From positions 9,257,312 to 9,321,311 of the forward strand of contig NW_023601322.1 of assembly GCF_014898055.3 (NCBI RefSeq): 64,000 nt of DNA. The letters run 5' to 3'. Numbering within the stretch: position 1 is the first letter of the stretch; each line of letters starts with the position of its first letter. Below the pieces are notes generated by a model that saw nothing but the letters and a program-made list of their open reading frames with translations, was not told the DNA's origin and made no database searches. Positions 38,201 through 49,900 of this stretch are shown piece by piece. Source of the stretch: Talpa occidentalis (Eukaryota > Chordata > Mammalia > Eulipotyphla > Talpidae). The position numbers and the translations under genes are program-made.

Positions 38201-41200
38201 TTTAGAAACAAACCTCCGTACATATGTGTACACATCCCAAGAGAAAGCGAATCCTAGAGCAGGAGACAAAGTATAAACAGCCAGAGGACCTCAGTCAGGA
38301 TATGTGGAATTCTGTGTACTAACCATCACTGCTTTTCTGTAATTTTGAAATTACATTAAAGTAAAGGTACCAAAATAACTACTGAGTAAAGGAAAATGGT
38401 AACTCTTGCCTCCTAGGAATCTATGCTAGGCAGTCATGATGGGTGCTAAAATACGATATAAATAATATATGTGCAAATGGGAAGAAAACAGGCATTTAGA
38501 ATGAGCACTGGCTTGGGCTGGAGTGATTCTGTTAAAGTCAATACAGCGATTGGGGTGCTCTCGGCCTAAGGATGTACCCCTTTCTCTGTCAGTTAGTTGA
38601 CTGACAACAGCCAAGTTCTTCAAAGCAGTTAAAGGAGGGCTATAAAACTTTTAAAGTTACCTTGTTTCCTCGTAGGCGACCACATGCCTCATTGACCCAG
38701 TGCCACAAATTAGCTAGAAAAACAAAGCAGGGAGAAAGCCTTCAGACTATTTCCTAGTTCTCAGTATCCATGACCACTTCGTCGGTTCAATATTATCTTT
38801 AAGCACAACCACCTCTAAGCATTTAGCTGAGAGTTCCTAAGGGTGAAAACACTTAAAAGAAAATCAACCAATTTAATTTTATGAAGACATGTCATTCCTA
38901 TCGAAAGCAGAACTTTCTAATGAAAGTAAAATTGGTGCCAACGGTAATCCCGAAAGTCCCCAATGGCATAATCCTGAATGCTGAAATCCCAAGATCAAAA
39001 TCCCTAAAGTTTAAAATCCTGAAAATCACAATCCTGAAAGATCAAAATCACAAAAATATAATTCTGGGGAAAAATTAAGAAAATGCTTTAAAAGACATTT
39101 ACTTACATTTTTAACTGCCAAACAAAGTACGACCCGCTAATGTTCCATTGGTAAATCAGGGACTGGAGAGTCACTAAAATAGCTACAGATGACCACATTC
39201 CTTCAACAATTTTTCTTTGACTACCAGAGACTAGCAAAGTATTGTATGGGAAGAAAAAGATGTGAGTTTAATAGATTTTCTACCTCCAATGAAAATTTCA
39301 TGTTGACTTTTTATAGAGACAACATTGGGAGGTCATCAATTCATTGCCCACAGTTCATCATAATGGCTAATGATAGTTATCATGTGACTCTGTCCTTTTA
39401 ATTTTTGAGTCTCAGTCTCATCATAAAATGAAGAAACAACAGGGCCTTCCTGGTGGTGCAGGCAGTTGAGCACCGCACTGCGAAGCTGTCCGCAGCCTCT
39501 GCAGAGCGAGTTTGATCCCCGCCGGCCGGCGAGGATCTCACATGGCGCAGCATGTGAGAAATGCCGCCCGCTGCTCCCCTCAGCAGTGTATTTCGTCAGT
39601 CTGCCTGTTCTGTTCCCTGCTCCGTCTCTGGTGAATCCTCTCGCCCTCCTGCACATCTGGCCTGTATCCCAGTTCTCGTATAAATAAATCTTTTTAAAAA
39701 AATCCCTCCCCCAAAAATGAAGAAACAATAGGGCCCACCTTACAGTGTTGCTGAGATTTAATTAGCACATGTGAAACATAAAATGTACACAGCAGTGCTG
39801 GCACATAATGGCTATTAAATACTTATCAGTTATTGATATCACCAGCATCATCATTTTCTTGTTCTTTGTCTATCATTGTGAATTACATAAAAAAATAAAG
39901 TTGCTGCAGTGAAAGGAGAGTAGCAGCACTTTTCTTGTAGGAATAGTACTAAATAATCGCAAATGGTCCTACAGTATTTGTACACAGAGTTAAAACTTAT
40001 TCAGAGCTGCTGTGATAATCTCTCTCCTGGATTATTGCAAAGGTCCTCTACACTGGGGTATCCGAAGCCATGCCAGCTGCAGTCCCCAGTTTTTTGTCTA
40101 CCTGAAATGCAGCTGAGTGGTTTTTTACTTCCCTTTGCAAAAGGTACAGAGCAAAGACTGCAGCCAGGCCTGCCTGCAGGGTGCACCATGGGCCAGGCCT
40201 CCCTCTCCAGTTTCGTCTCACACAGCTTCCAACTTTCTGTTCCGTTGTTCACTCCAAGTCATTCAGATCTCAGCTCCTGTCTCCAACCCTGGGAGGCACT
40301 GGCTGACCCCATGGCTGGGCAGTGTCCTGCCATCGCTGCCCTAAAGCTGACTGTCCCTGCAGGACTCAGCCTTACCCGTGAGGGGAGATACAGATCTTCT
40401 GAAGTACGTCACTAGGAATGCACTTATTTTCATTAAGATTAATCTTCACCAGTGTTCACAATACCTGTGAGTGCCTTCCCTTTTTTCCGGTAGTAAACAC
40501 CAAAGATGACGGCAGCAACCACTGCCACAGATGTGAAGAGAAGCAGGATGATTAAACCCGGCAAGTAGATCTGGGGTTCTGTTTTGGAAGAAAATGAGAA
40601 AAAAATGACATTAAAGATTAGTACATTGTACTCTTTTTTAAAAAAAGATTTATTTTTATTTATTTATGCATACAAGAACTGGGGTACAAGCCCGAGGTGT
40701 GGGGTGGTAAGAGGATTCACCAGAGACAGAGAGGGGAACAGAACAGGCAGACTGACTGAAATACACTGCTGAGGGGAGCAGCGGGGAGACAGGAGAGGTC
40801 TGCTGTGCCATATGGGTCAGCTCCCTGGCCAGGGATTGAACTCGTGCTGCAGGGGCTGGCTATAGCTTAATAGCACTGTGTCTTTAACCCCTACACCACC
40901 AGGGAGGCCCCAGTTTATTGTACCCTTAAAGTATACAAGAAAAAGCCTTTAAAGCAAACCCCACGGTCAAGGATGTTGGCCTGGAATAGGGGAGGGAGGG
41001 TTCCTGGCCTGACAGTGGGTCTGTCCTGCTTACATCCTGCTCTCCTGCATCTCTCCGGGTTAGGTCAGCCCGGGACCCCATGTCAATGTTTCTCCTTTGG
41101 AACAATCCATTTCATGTTTACACAGCCTTGCCATCTGTCTGTGCTTCCTGACGAAACACCTCAAGCTTTCCACATGGACAGCCTCTGGGGCGAAAGGAAG

Positions 41201-43883
41201 CCCCCACCATGACTGCTCCAGGCTGTGGGTGTCCTGGTCCTAACCCAGAACCACACCCACCAAGAAGGGCCCCATCCACACAGTGTGAGCTCTGTGTTTT
41301 CCTTCACCCCCCTCATCATGGCATCCCTAGGACCTTTGTCATCTTAACTCTTGGTTTATGTGAACTAGTTCCTTGTATTTTCTTTCCTTCTTTCTTATTA
41401 AATATAATTTTTTTATTACCTCAGTTACTTTTCTTTTTAAAGATTTATTTATTTATACAAGAACTGGAGTACAAGCCAGATGCGTGGGAGGGTGAGAGGA
41501 TTCACCAGAGACAGAGTGGGGAACAGAACAGGCAGAGTGACAAAATACACTGCTGAGGGGAGCAGCGGGTGAGACAGGAGAGGTCTGCTGCGCAATGTGG
41601 GACTCTCGCCTGCCAGCCAGCATTGAACCAGCGCTGCAGAGGCTGCAGACAGTTTCACAGCACTGCGCTCAACTGCCTGCGCCACCAGGGGAGGCCCTAC
41701 CTCAGTTACTTTTAATGTTACTTTTAAAAGGGGCTTTTAAAAATGCTGCTCTGATTGTCTAATCCCATGTCCACACCCAGTCATGTCCTGCTGTTTCCTA
41801 AAATGTCTACACCCTTGGTTTCTCGTTAAAGCTCATGAGTGCCGTGTCCTTGCTCTGTGGCTGCAGTTCTCTGGCCTCACTCCAGACTCTCTTGTCATCT
41901 CCTAGGAGATCTGGGCCCACCTCACACCATCTCACTCACCAGAGGAAACAGCCCTCACCAGTAACTATCGACTTTCTGCTAACCTCTGAAACTGGACCAA
42001 AGGCTCATCTGATCTACCAAATGTCCCATAAATAGATATATTCTATCAAGTTGCTAATGCTGGCTGGTGACCAAAATCCCTCAGAGACCCCCTCATCAGG
42101 ACTTCTACCATTGCAGCCTGTGTGGGCATTTTGACTTATGTGTCCAACTCTACTTTTTCTTTTTTTGCATATATGAATATATCAGTTCTCCATCCCAGCT
42201 TAGGAGGAAAAATCAAGGGAACAACAAACTGGAATTAAGACACTGATGACAATGTGCTGACCATGGACAGGATGAGTTGAAAAGGGAAAATGAGCCCCCA
42301 GGTGAGGTGTGATTCAGGTGGCATCTAGAAGAGCTACCTGGACTTGGGCTCATCGACTAACCAACCCACTCTTTTAAACATACCATTTGGCGGTTTCCTG
42401 GATGGCAGAGAAGAGCTGCACATGACGTCTGACTTATCCGTTCCAGGATGAGCTACGGAGCCTCCAAGGGTCGTGCAGCTGTGGGCAGGAAGGGGCTTAA
42501 GTACTTTGGCTTGTAGTCTTGTCTTTTTAAAAAAAGATTTATTTTATTTATTTATGTATACAAGAGCTGGGGTATAGGCCAGAGTGTTGTGGGTGTATAG
42601 GGGGTGAGATTATTCACCATAGACAGAGTGGGTAGCAGAACAGGTGGATTGACTGGAATACACTGCTGAGGGGAGCAGCAGGGATACAAGAGAGGTCTGC
42701 TGTGCCATGTGAGTCAGCTCCCTGACCAGGGATGGAACTTGTGCTGCAGTGGCTTCAGAGAGCTTCATAGTGCTGACATTTAACCCCTTGCACCACCAGG
42801 GAGGCCCTGTATTCTTGTCTTTTAAAGAACTACAAAGACCCCTATTCCACTAGATTGCTAGATCCTTCTGGAGAAGAACTTTGGTCTTCTTGGACATTTG
42901 CAGTGCCAGGGCCTCCCATAAAGAGCAGAAAATGGGGCCTCCCCAGTGGCGCAGCGGTCGAGCGCTGGGTTGCGAAGCTGCCCGCAGCCTCTGCAGTGTT
43001 GCTCCCCGGCAACCGGAGGAGGGTCCCACATGGCATGCAGACCTCTCCTGCTGCCCGCTGCTCCCCTCAGCAGTGTACTTCGGTCCTTCTGCCTGCTCTG
43101 CTCCCTGCTCTGGCTCTGGTGAATTCTCTCACCCTCCTGCGCTTCTGACTGTACCTAGTGCTTGTATAAATAAATAAAATAAATAAATAAATAAAAATAA
43201 AATAACTCTTTAAAAAAAAAAGAGCAGAAAATGGTGCAGGCAGGCAAGAGAATAAGCAGACACAGCCATGGGGGCTCCCTAAGGACCTCTCTGGGAGTGG
43301 ATGGGCATCTTCAGTAAAGAAGATTCCAAATGCTTCCACTGCCGTGATAACTTCTGATGACTGCTCTTTCCACGGTGAAAACTCAGAAAATCTTTTCAAC
43401 AAAAAACTTGGGCAAGTAGAACAGAAAACAAATATTTGATGAGGAGTAATATGTCAGGAACTGAAAGAATCATTACACTGACACTCAGTATTCAACAAGC
43501 ATGCAGTGGAATGACCCCAATGGCCATCGATACATGCATGTGTGGAGCAGTGGAGGACAATAAAATGTGAGGTGAGTCATTGCAAAATTGTCTATAACTG
43601 CAGAAGACTGGAAACCACCTAAACAACTATCCATGGGGAACTTACTACATGAATGATGGTGCATCTCTACAATGGATGACTGCACGGCTATGAAAAGCCA
43701 CCAAGATGTAAGTGAACTAATATGGAAGGAGCCCCCTTCAAGATTTACTATGGGGAAAAACAATGTGTTTACAGTGTGCAAGCATTTATATAAATGATTT
43801 ACAGTGTGCAAATATATATACATTTATATAAATGTGTTTACAGTGTGCAAACATTTATATAAATGATTCTATATGCCCATTCA

Positions 43884-43917
<34 letters not shown>

Positions 43918-46900
43918 AATAAGCCAGTGATGTTGGGAAGCCAGGAAAAGAGTGGTGAATGAACAGTAATAAATATCATAAGTAATTTTCAATAAATTAC
44001 AGCTTGAAAAAGGAAAAAAAGCAGCCACTGAAGTCAAAGGCCTCAGACGACTGAATCTAAAAAGTGAAACAAAGCGCCTGTCGCGTTCAGGCTGAAGAGC
44101 TGATGGCCTGGCTTACGCCCCCCTGCTGCAGTCAGACTGTCACGTTTTGAACATGGGAAGCCACATTCGCTCTTTTGTCATCACTTACTTGGTCCAGGGT
44201 TTGCATTCTTCTGTGGATGAGAAGGCATCTGAGAAGTGGCCTGCAAGGCAGGGCTGGCATACCGTGTCCTTGTCAAGCTGCACTGTCAAAAAAACAGACA
44301 AAAGAAACACAGAGAAACAAGGAGGACACTTAGAGATCGGCCAGGATGATGTTCTAGAGTGAGGGGAAGTCAGGAGCCACCCTGCCCCGCCCTCCCCCTG
44401 GGGCTGCTTGCTTCAGCTCCACAAGCTTTGGGGGCTCCTGTGCGGACCCCAGCAGCAGGTTCAGACAGACTGGCTCTATGTCAGGCCTCTTGCCCGGGTC
44501 ACTGAGGTCCAGCCCTCTGGTGCCGACCCTTCACAGGCCACTAACATCTTGCTCTCCAGCAGGGAGCCTGCTGATGGCTAGTTTTAACCCTGCACCCTCC
44601 TGCTCTCCCCTTGCAGCTGCAGGACCTCTGTCAGCCTGCATCTACAGACAGTGGCATTCCTTTAACCTCTTTCTCGGGAAACGTTTTATCCCGACTCCTT
44701 CTGACCAGCTTAATTTCATCACTCAAATCCTCAAATCTCCAAGTACTGGGGTGATAACAACATTTTCTCAAACGAAACCAAACACAACCCCTTCCCCAAA
44801 GGGGATAAAACAATTTGAGTCTCTTTTCAACCAAGCGATGGTAGCAAACTTTTCCTATAAAGGACCACCCAGTAAATATCTTTGTGAAAATTCTGATTTC
44901 TGCTACAACTATTGAAAGCACAAAAGCAGTGAGAGACAATATTAAAAAAAAAAAAAGGTGGATGTGGCTGTGTTCTGGTAAAACTATTAAAACTATTAAC
45001 ACAAATACAAGTGGGGGGGGGTGGATTTTGATGCCCTGGCTCAATCCATGCTGAAAGCAGGACTTGAGCCTAGCTAGGACCCATTCTTCAGTGCGCTCAG
45101 TCTTCATAGACTACTTTATTGTGATTTCCCATGTCTGTTACCTTTGCCGTGTTCAGCACGGGGTGAACCTTTGGCCATTCCAATAAAAAAGAACACTGGC
45201 TTCTGGGTGATCTCATAACCTGACAAATGGCTGGTGCCCAAACTACAAGTTACTCTTGACATTAGTAGCACATGTGGGATTTATCTTTATGAGCAAAACA
45301 CTACATTTCTCTGTTCAAAATCAAGTACATTCTTGAGTTCTGCCATTGCCTTGGTGAGTAGCCCCCTCCCCAATCTTGCCATTTGATTTTCCTTGAAATG
45401 ATGTCAACAAAACTAGTCACTCACATTCATTCAGACAGCTCCACGGAAGCACACTCGACAAGAGCAGCCCTTAAAAACAAAGAGACTTTGCAAGGGCCAC
45501 GAGGCACTCCAGCTGCAAGGGCCTGGCTTTCCACACGTGTGCCCACATCTCCTCTGAGAACACTGCCCTCCCCCAGCAGCCCCTGCAGGTCTTCAGCCCC
45601 TCCCCCTTCACAATCCTGCTTCTCCCACTTTACAGCAGAAGGCACATTTTTCACCCACGCAAATCCTGCCACATGGTGCCAAACCTTGGAGATGCCGAAC
45701 CCAGCAACACACAGGAATATTGGTGATTGCAGAGAACCTGCAACCAGACTTAGCACAGCCTCGGGCTTCCTAGCTATGAAGGGCACTGGGTGATAATACA
45801 GAGGGGGCAGTAGGACTAGACTGAGTTGTTCTGAATTCAAATACACTGCCAGGTAGTATATTTTCCTACCTCCACATCATCCCCTCCTGCCTCCACCTAC
45901 TGCCAAAGAATGTACCACCCCCAAGGGACAGAGCAGGCAGGTCAGAGACCAGAAGAGAGGCAGGAAAGGGAGCAACACCTCCGTGGAGCAGATGACAAAC
46001 CTGTGCAAAGGCCCTGGGGCTTGTCAGTCTTAGCATCAGAATGGGGAAGGGAGCTGGCCAGCAGGGGGAGACTTACTTCAATCATTAAAAAACCAAGTCA
46101 GACTTTTGCCAAGAGAACACTCGACTGGTGCAGTCACAGCATTAGGTGACAAAGACTGATTGAGCTCTTTTAGATGCTGTGATGGACACTGTCCTCAGTA
46201 TGAATTGAAATAAATAATATTTTAATTTTCCAGACCCTGTCCAAGTGTTTTGGTTAAACCAAGAGGTCTTTAAGTGACAGATTCATAGGTATAAATGATC
46301 ATTTGTTTTATGTCTTGAAATGCCTGCTTTGGAATACATCTGCATATATTAAAGTCAAAATGATTATCTGATAGCTTACTACCAATTTTGAGGTCACACC
46401 ATGTGATCTGGACACATAACTTGAGGTGCTGGGGGAGAGTTGTGACATCCATAACTGATGTCCTTCCTTGACATTTCAGCTACTCAGGTGAACAAGTTTC
46501 GCAGCACTTAGAGGAAACAGAAGTGATGTTCACTCTGTTGCATTTCTGCAATAAGTAATATTTAACCAGGGTGTAGGGTAAGGTAAAAGTATCAAGCTTT
46601 TCTGCCCTCCCACTATTAGGATAGATGATGGAACCCTGCAGTCCTGAACGCATGCCTGATGGCGGGCACCTGGAGTGGGGTGTGGGCATAGGTAGATGGG
46701 ATTCACCTGGGCTAAGACTGGGCTTTTAAGGGCGGCGTCACGGGGACACCAGCAGAGAGAAGAACTAGAGAAGCAGAGAGAAGGTCGGAGAGCCCAGAAA
46801 GAGTGAAGACTTGCTGGGGGCTGGGAGGCCTGCCAGCCTCCGGGCCCCCCATTACCCCTGCCTGCTGTGTACCTGGTAAACCGCAATAAAAGCCTGCAAA

Positions 46901-49900
46901 AAGCCAGCGAGGACTCCAGGACTGTCCTCCTTTACCCACCTGCTGGATCAGAAAACCTGCTCAGTGGCCCATCCTGCCCCTACACATGGATAAATGATTT
47001 AGTCACGCTGAGTCTCTCCCACGTACATAGCAGGTACAGGTCATGTGAATTTCTGTATGGCTTTTTCTCTTATCAAAAAAAAATCCCACTCATGAACTTC
47101 AAATCCTTCTGCTTCGATAATTATAATAGAGCAAAACATAATATGTTCATTTTGACCAACCGTGTGAGAATAGCTGCAGTGACAACTCAGTCTAGAAGAC
47201 ATGTCTTTACCTCTTAAGACCTTGAGGCACAGGACATGGTTTAAAAATTAAGATTTCCAATAGGTGCAATTTTTATTTTTTCTGTAAAAGAGTATGAAAA
47301 GGTGCCTCAAGCCCTCCAAGCATAAAAACACATTAGGATAAAATCTGTGGGGCAGGTGAACTGAACACAAATCAAAGAAAAGGATGCAAAATTTCTGACA
47401 GGTGAAGGCGATTAGCCCTTGTGAGCATTTGCAGCCGCAGCGCGCAGGAGACGGATGAGCGCTTCCAAGTGGATGCTGATGGGGATGAAGGTGCTTTGGT
47501 GTTCAGAGCCCATAGAACATTTACAAAATGTGACTGCGGTTATAATTCCCCGGAAACTGAGATCTCAGCAACTCTTAAAATTTATCATAAAAAATTGTAG
47601 ATGTCAACCTAAAACTAAGTCAGGGGGTGCACGATTTTTCCATATTCTCCCAGGGTGGGGGCTGTGCATGTTAAAGAAGGTTTGAGGACCCCCGCCTTGC
47701 GGGCTGAGCTGCCCTGTCAGTGGGGACCCTAAGGTTTCAACCCCTCCCCGCCCACCCCACTAGGTGGTGAACCGGACCCCAATCTCGGGGGCCCTCAAGC
47801 TCCTCCAGCGCCACCTGGCGGCCGCAGAGAACACAGCAAGGGCGGCTGGGTGTCGGGGTGTCCCGCCGTACCCGGGCGCTGGGCGCCGAAGCCGGGCGCG
47901 CACTCGGTGTTGCGGCGGCAGCAGTCGCAGTCCCGGCTCCAGTGGTACCCCAAGGTGCAGGCGCAGCGCCGGGGGGCCGTCCGGTTGCCGGGCTCCACCG
48001 CCACCAGGGCCTTGCCTGCGGGAGAGAGCAGCAGAAGGGAGGCTGGGGAAGCCCAACACCCCTCCGCCCCCCCCAACCCCCCCCCCCCCCCGAACCTCCC
48101 AGGGGTGCGCAGCGCTCCAAGGGATGAATCATCCATCCAGACACTAGGTGTCAAGAACTCCAAGTTCCCCTCACACTTCCTGTGCTGGCACTAAGCGTCC
48201 CAGAAGGTTCCCCCCGCCCCCCAACAATTAAGTCTTGTGGGATTTTTTTTTAAAGGCAATTTTCAAGTTAGCAGGAAGAGTAAATTCCTGGTGATTGGCT
48301 GTTTTGGATAATGCCAACTAGACTTCGCACCTTCTTCTTAGTCCATTCAAGCGGGATAAATATTCTTTTTTTTTTTTAAAGATTTATTTATTTTTGCACA
48401 CAAGAGCTGGGGTACAGGCCAGAGGTGTGGGAGGTGAGAGGATTCACCAGAGACAGAGTGGGGAGCAGAACAGGCAGACTAATGAAATACACTGCTGAGG
48501 GGAGCAGTGGGCAAGACAGGAGAGGTCTGCTGCTCCACGTGGGCAGCTCCCTGACCTGAAAGGGATCGAACTCGTGCTGCAGAGGCTGGGGATTGCTTCA
48601 CAGTGCGGTGCTTAACCCCTTGTGCCACCAGGGAGGCCCCCAAATGGGATAAATATTCTTAACATGAATGCTAGATTGCACCTAATAGGATTTCAGGAGA
48701 TTTGGGGTTCATCTTGGGACCCTACAGGGCCACAGAATTATTCAGTCACAAAAAAGGGGTGTCACTGTGTAATTAGGTGGGGAAAGTACAGTGAGGACAT
48801 GAATCTCTCCCCACACACTTGGGCCCCCACGTCTGTCACTAGTCTCTAATCTCACAACACAGCACGGGGTTCTCCTTCTGACCTCAAATCTGCTCTTTCC
48901 AGTGTTTGTGGACTAGAGGTATGTGTGTCTGTGATATTTGCAATTCTGCCTGCTCACCCAAACTTAATCACCAACACAACCAACACTCCTGCTTTGCAGC
49001 CCTCTGGGGCATGGGTAGGACACCCCACCGGGGACATGCTGGGTCCCAGAGGTCAGATAAGGTGATGTCTGCCTTCTGTGTCAGCTGTCAGACAGGAAGC
49101 AAGTTCCCTTTTTATGGTGCATTTCATGCTCTGTTTTGTGCTTTCAGTGATGTTTCACTCTTTGCAATGCAAGCCCAGTCCTTGAGAGCCTCCTGCATTT
49201 CCCAAGCTCGAGAAGGTTCTGTGTGCCTAACAAGGAGCTGTGTGCTAGGCAGACTTGGCTCAGGCCTGAGTTCCAGAGCCGCTGGGTGCCTGCTTCAGTG
49301 TTAATGAATCAAAATAGTTATTAAATAAGGTGCTTTTACACAGAAATGCCCCACAGCTATTGATGGTTGATAAAAACATGGTGAGCAGTGGCTCCGGGAA
49401 CCTCATCCAGTATTTCCCTGAGACCAGTGGCTCAGTATTTTCTAGTCCAGTGTTTGAGGTGACTCTAAAGAATGCAAATTCTGTGAATCACAAGGATCAG
49501 GTGCAATCACACACACACACACACAATGCACACGATAATATTTAAAATGGGCCATTTAACCCTTTGGGGTCTCACCCTACCTGGATTATCAGTGGCCCTT
49601 GAGCTCTATACCCCTCAGTGCTTTCAGGAGTTTGCTATGGATGATGTTTGTGTCCCCTCAAAATTCATAGGTTGCGATCCCAACCCCCACAGTGATGCTA
49701 TAAGGAGATGGGGGTCTGGGGAGGTGATTGGGTCATGAGGTCGGGGCCCCCAGGAATGGGGTTAGTGACCTTACAGGAACAGACACAGAGCTTGCTTCCT
49801 TTCTGTGTTCTCTCCCATGTGAGAACAGAACAAGAAAGTACCTCCCTTGAAACAGGGAAGAGGCTCTTACCAAGAACCCAACTGTGTTGAGCCCCTGACC

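Larger units (their letters stand above)
37233..38660 (-). other. TNFRSF11A: Intron 8 of TNFRSF11A
   Basis: Donor GTAACT, with the exon 9 acceptor described separately. One SINE with its target duplication lies at 37743-37977. Nothing else is recognised. Confidence 0.9.
38714..40464 (-). other. TNFRSF11A: Intron 7 of TNFRSF11A
   Basis: Donor GTATTG and acceptor TGTTTTTCTAG. It contains a degenerate AATCCTGAAA-like short-period repeat (38945-39066), a SINE antisense to the gene (39441-39713) and an adjoining MIR fragment. Confidence 0.9.
40579..42383 (-). other. TNFRSF11A: Intron 6 of TNFRSF11A
   Basis: Donor GTATGT and acceptor TTCCAAAACAG. Two SINEs, both in gene sense, occupy 40637-40910 and 41433-41697. 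Other sequence is unremarkable. Confidence 0.9.
42479..44188 (-). other. TNFRSF11A: Intron 5 of TNFRSF11A
   Basis: Donor GTAAGT and acceptor CTGCCCACAG. It contains two SINEs in opposite orientations separated by about 130 bp (42528-42808 and 42936-43219), an old L1 piece, a small minisatellite at 43764-43870 and a (CA)15 run. Confidence 0.9.

Noticed and set aside
44478..45846. Frames of 136-158 codons in intron 4
   Set aside because: No similarity I recognise, no conserved start or exon signals.
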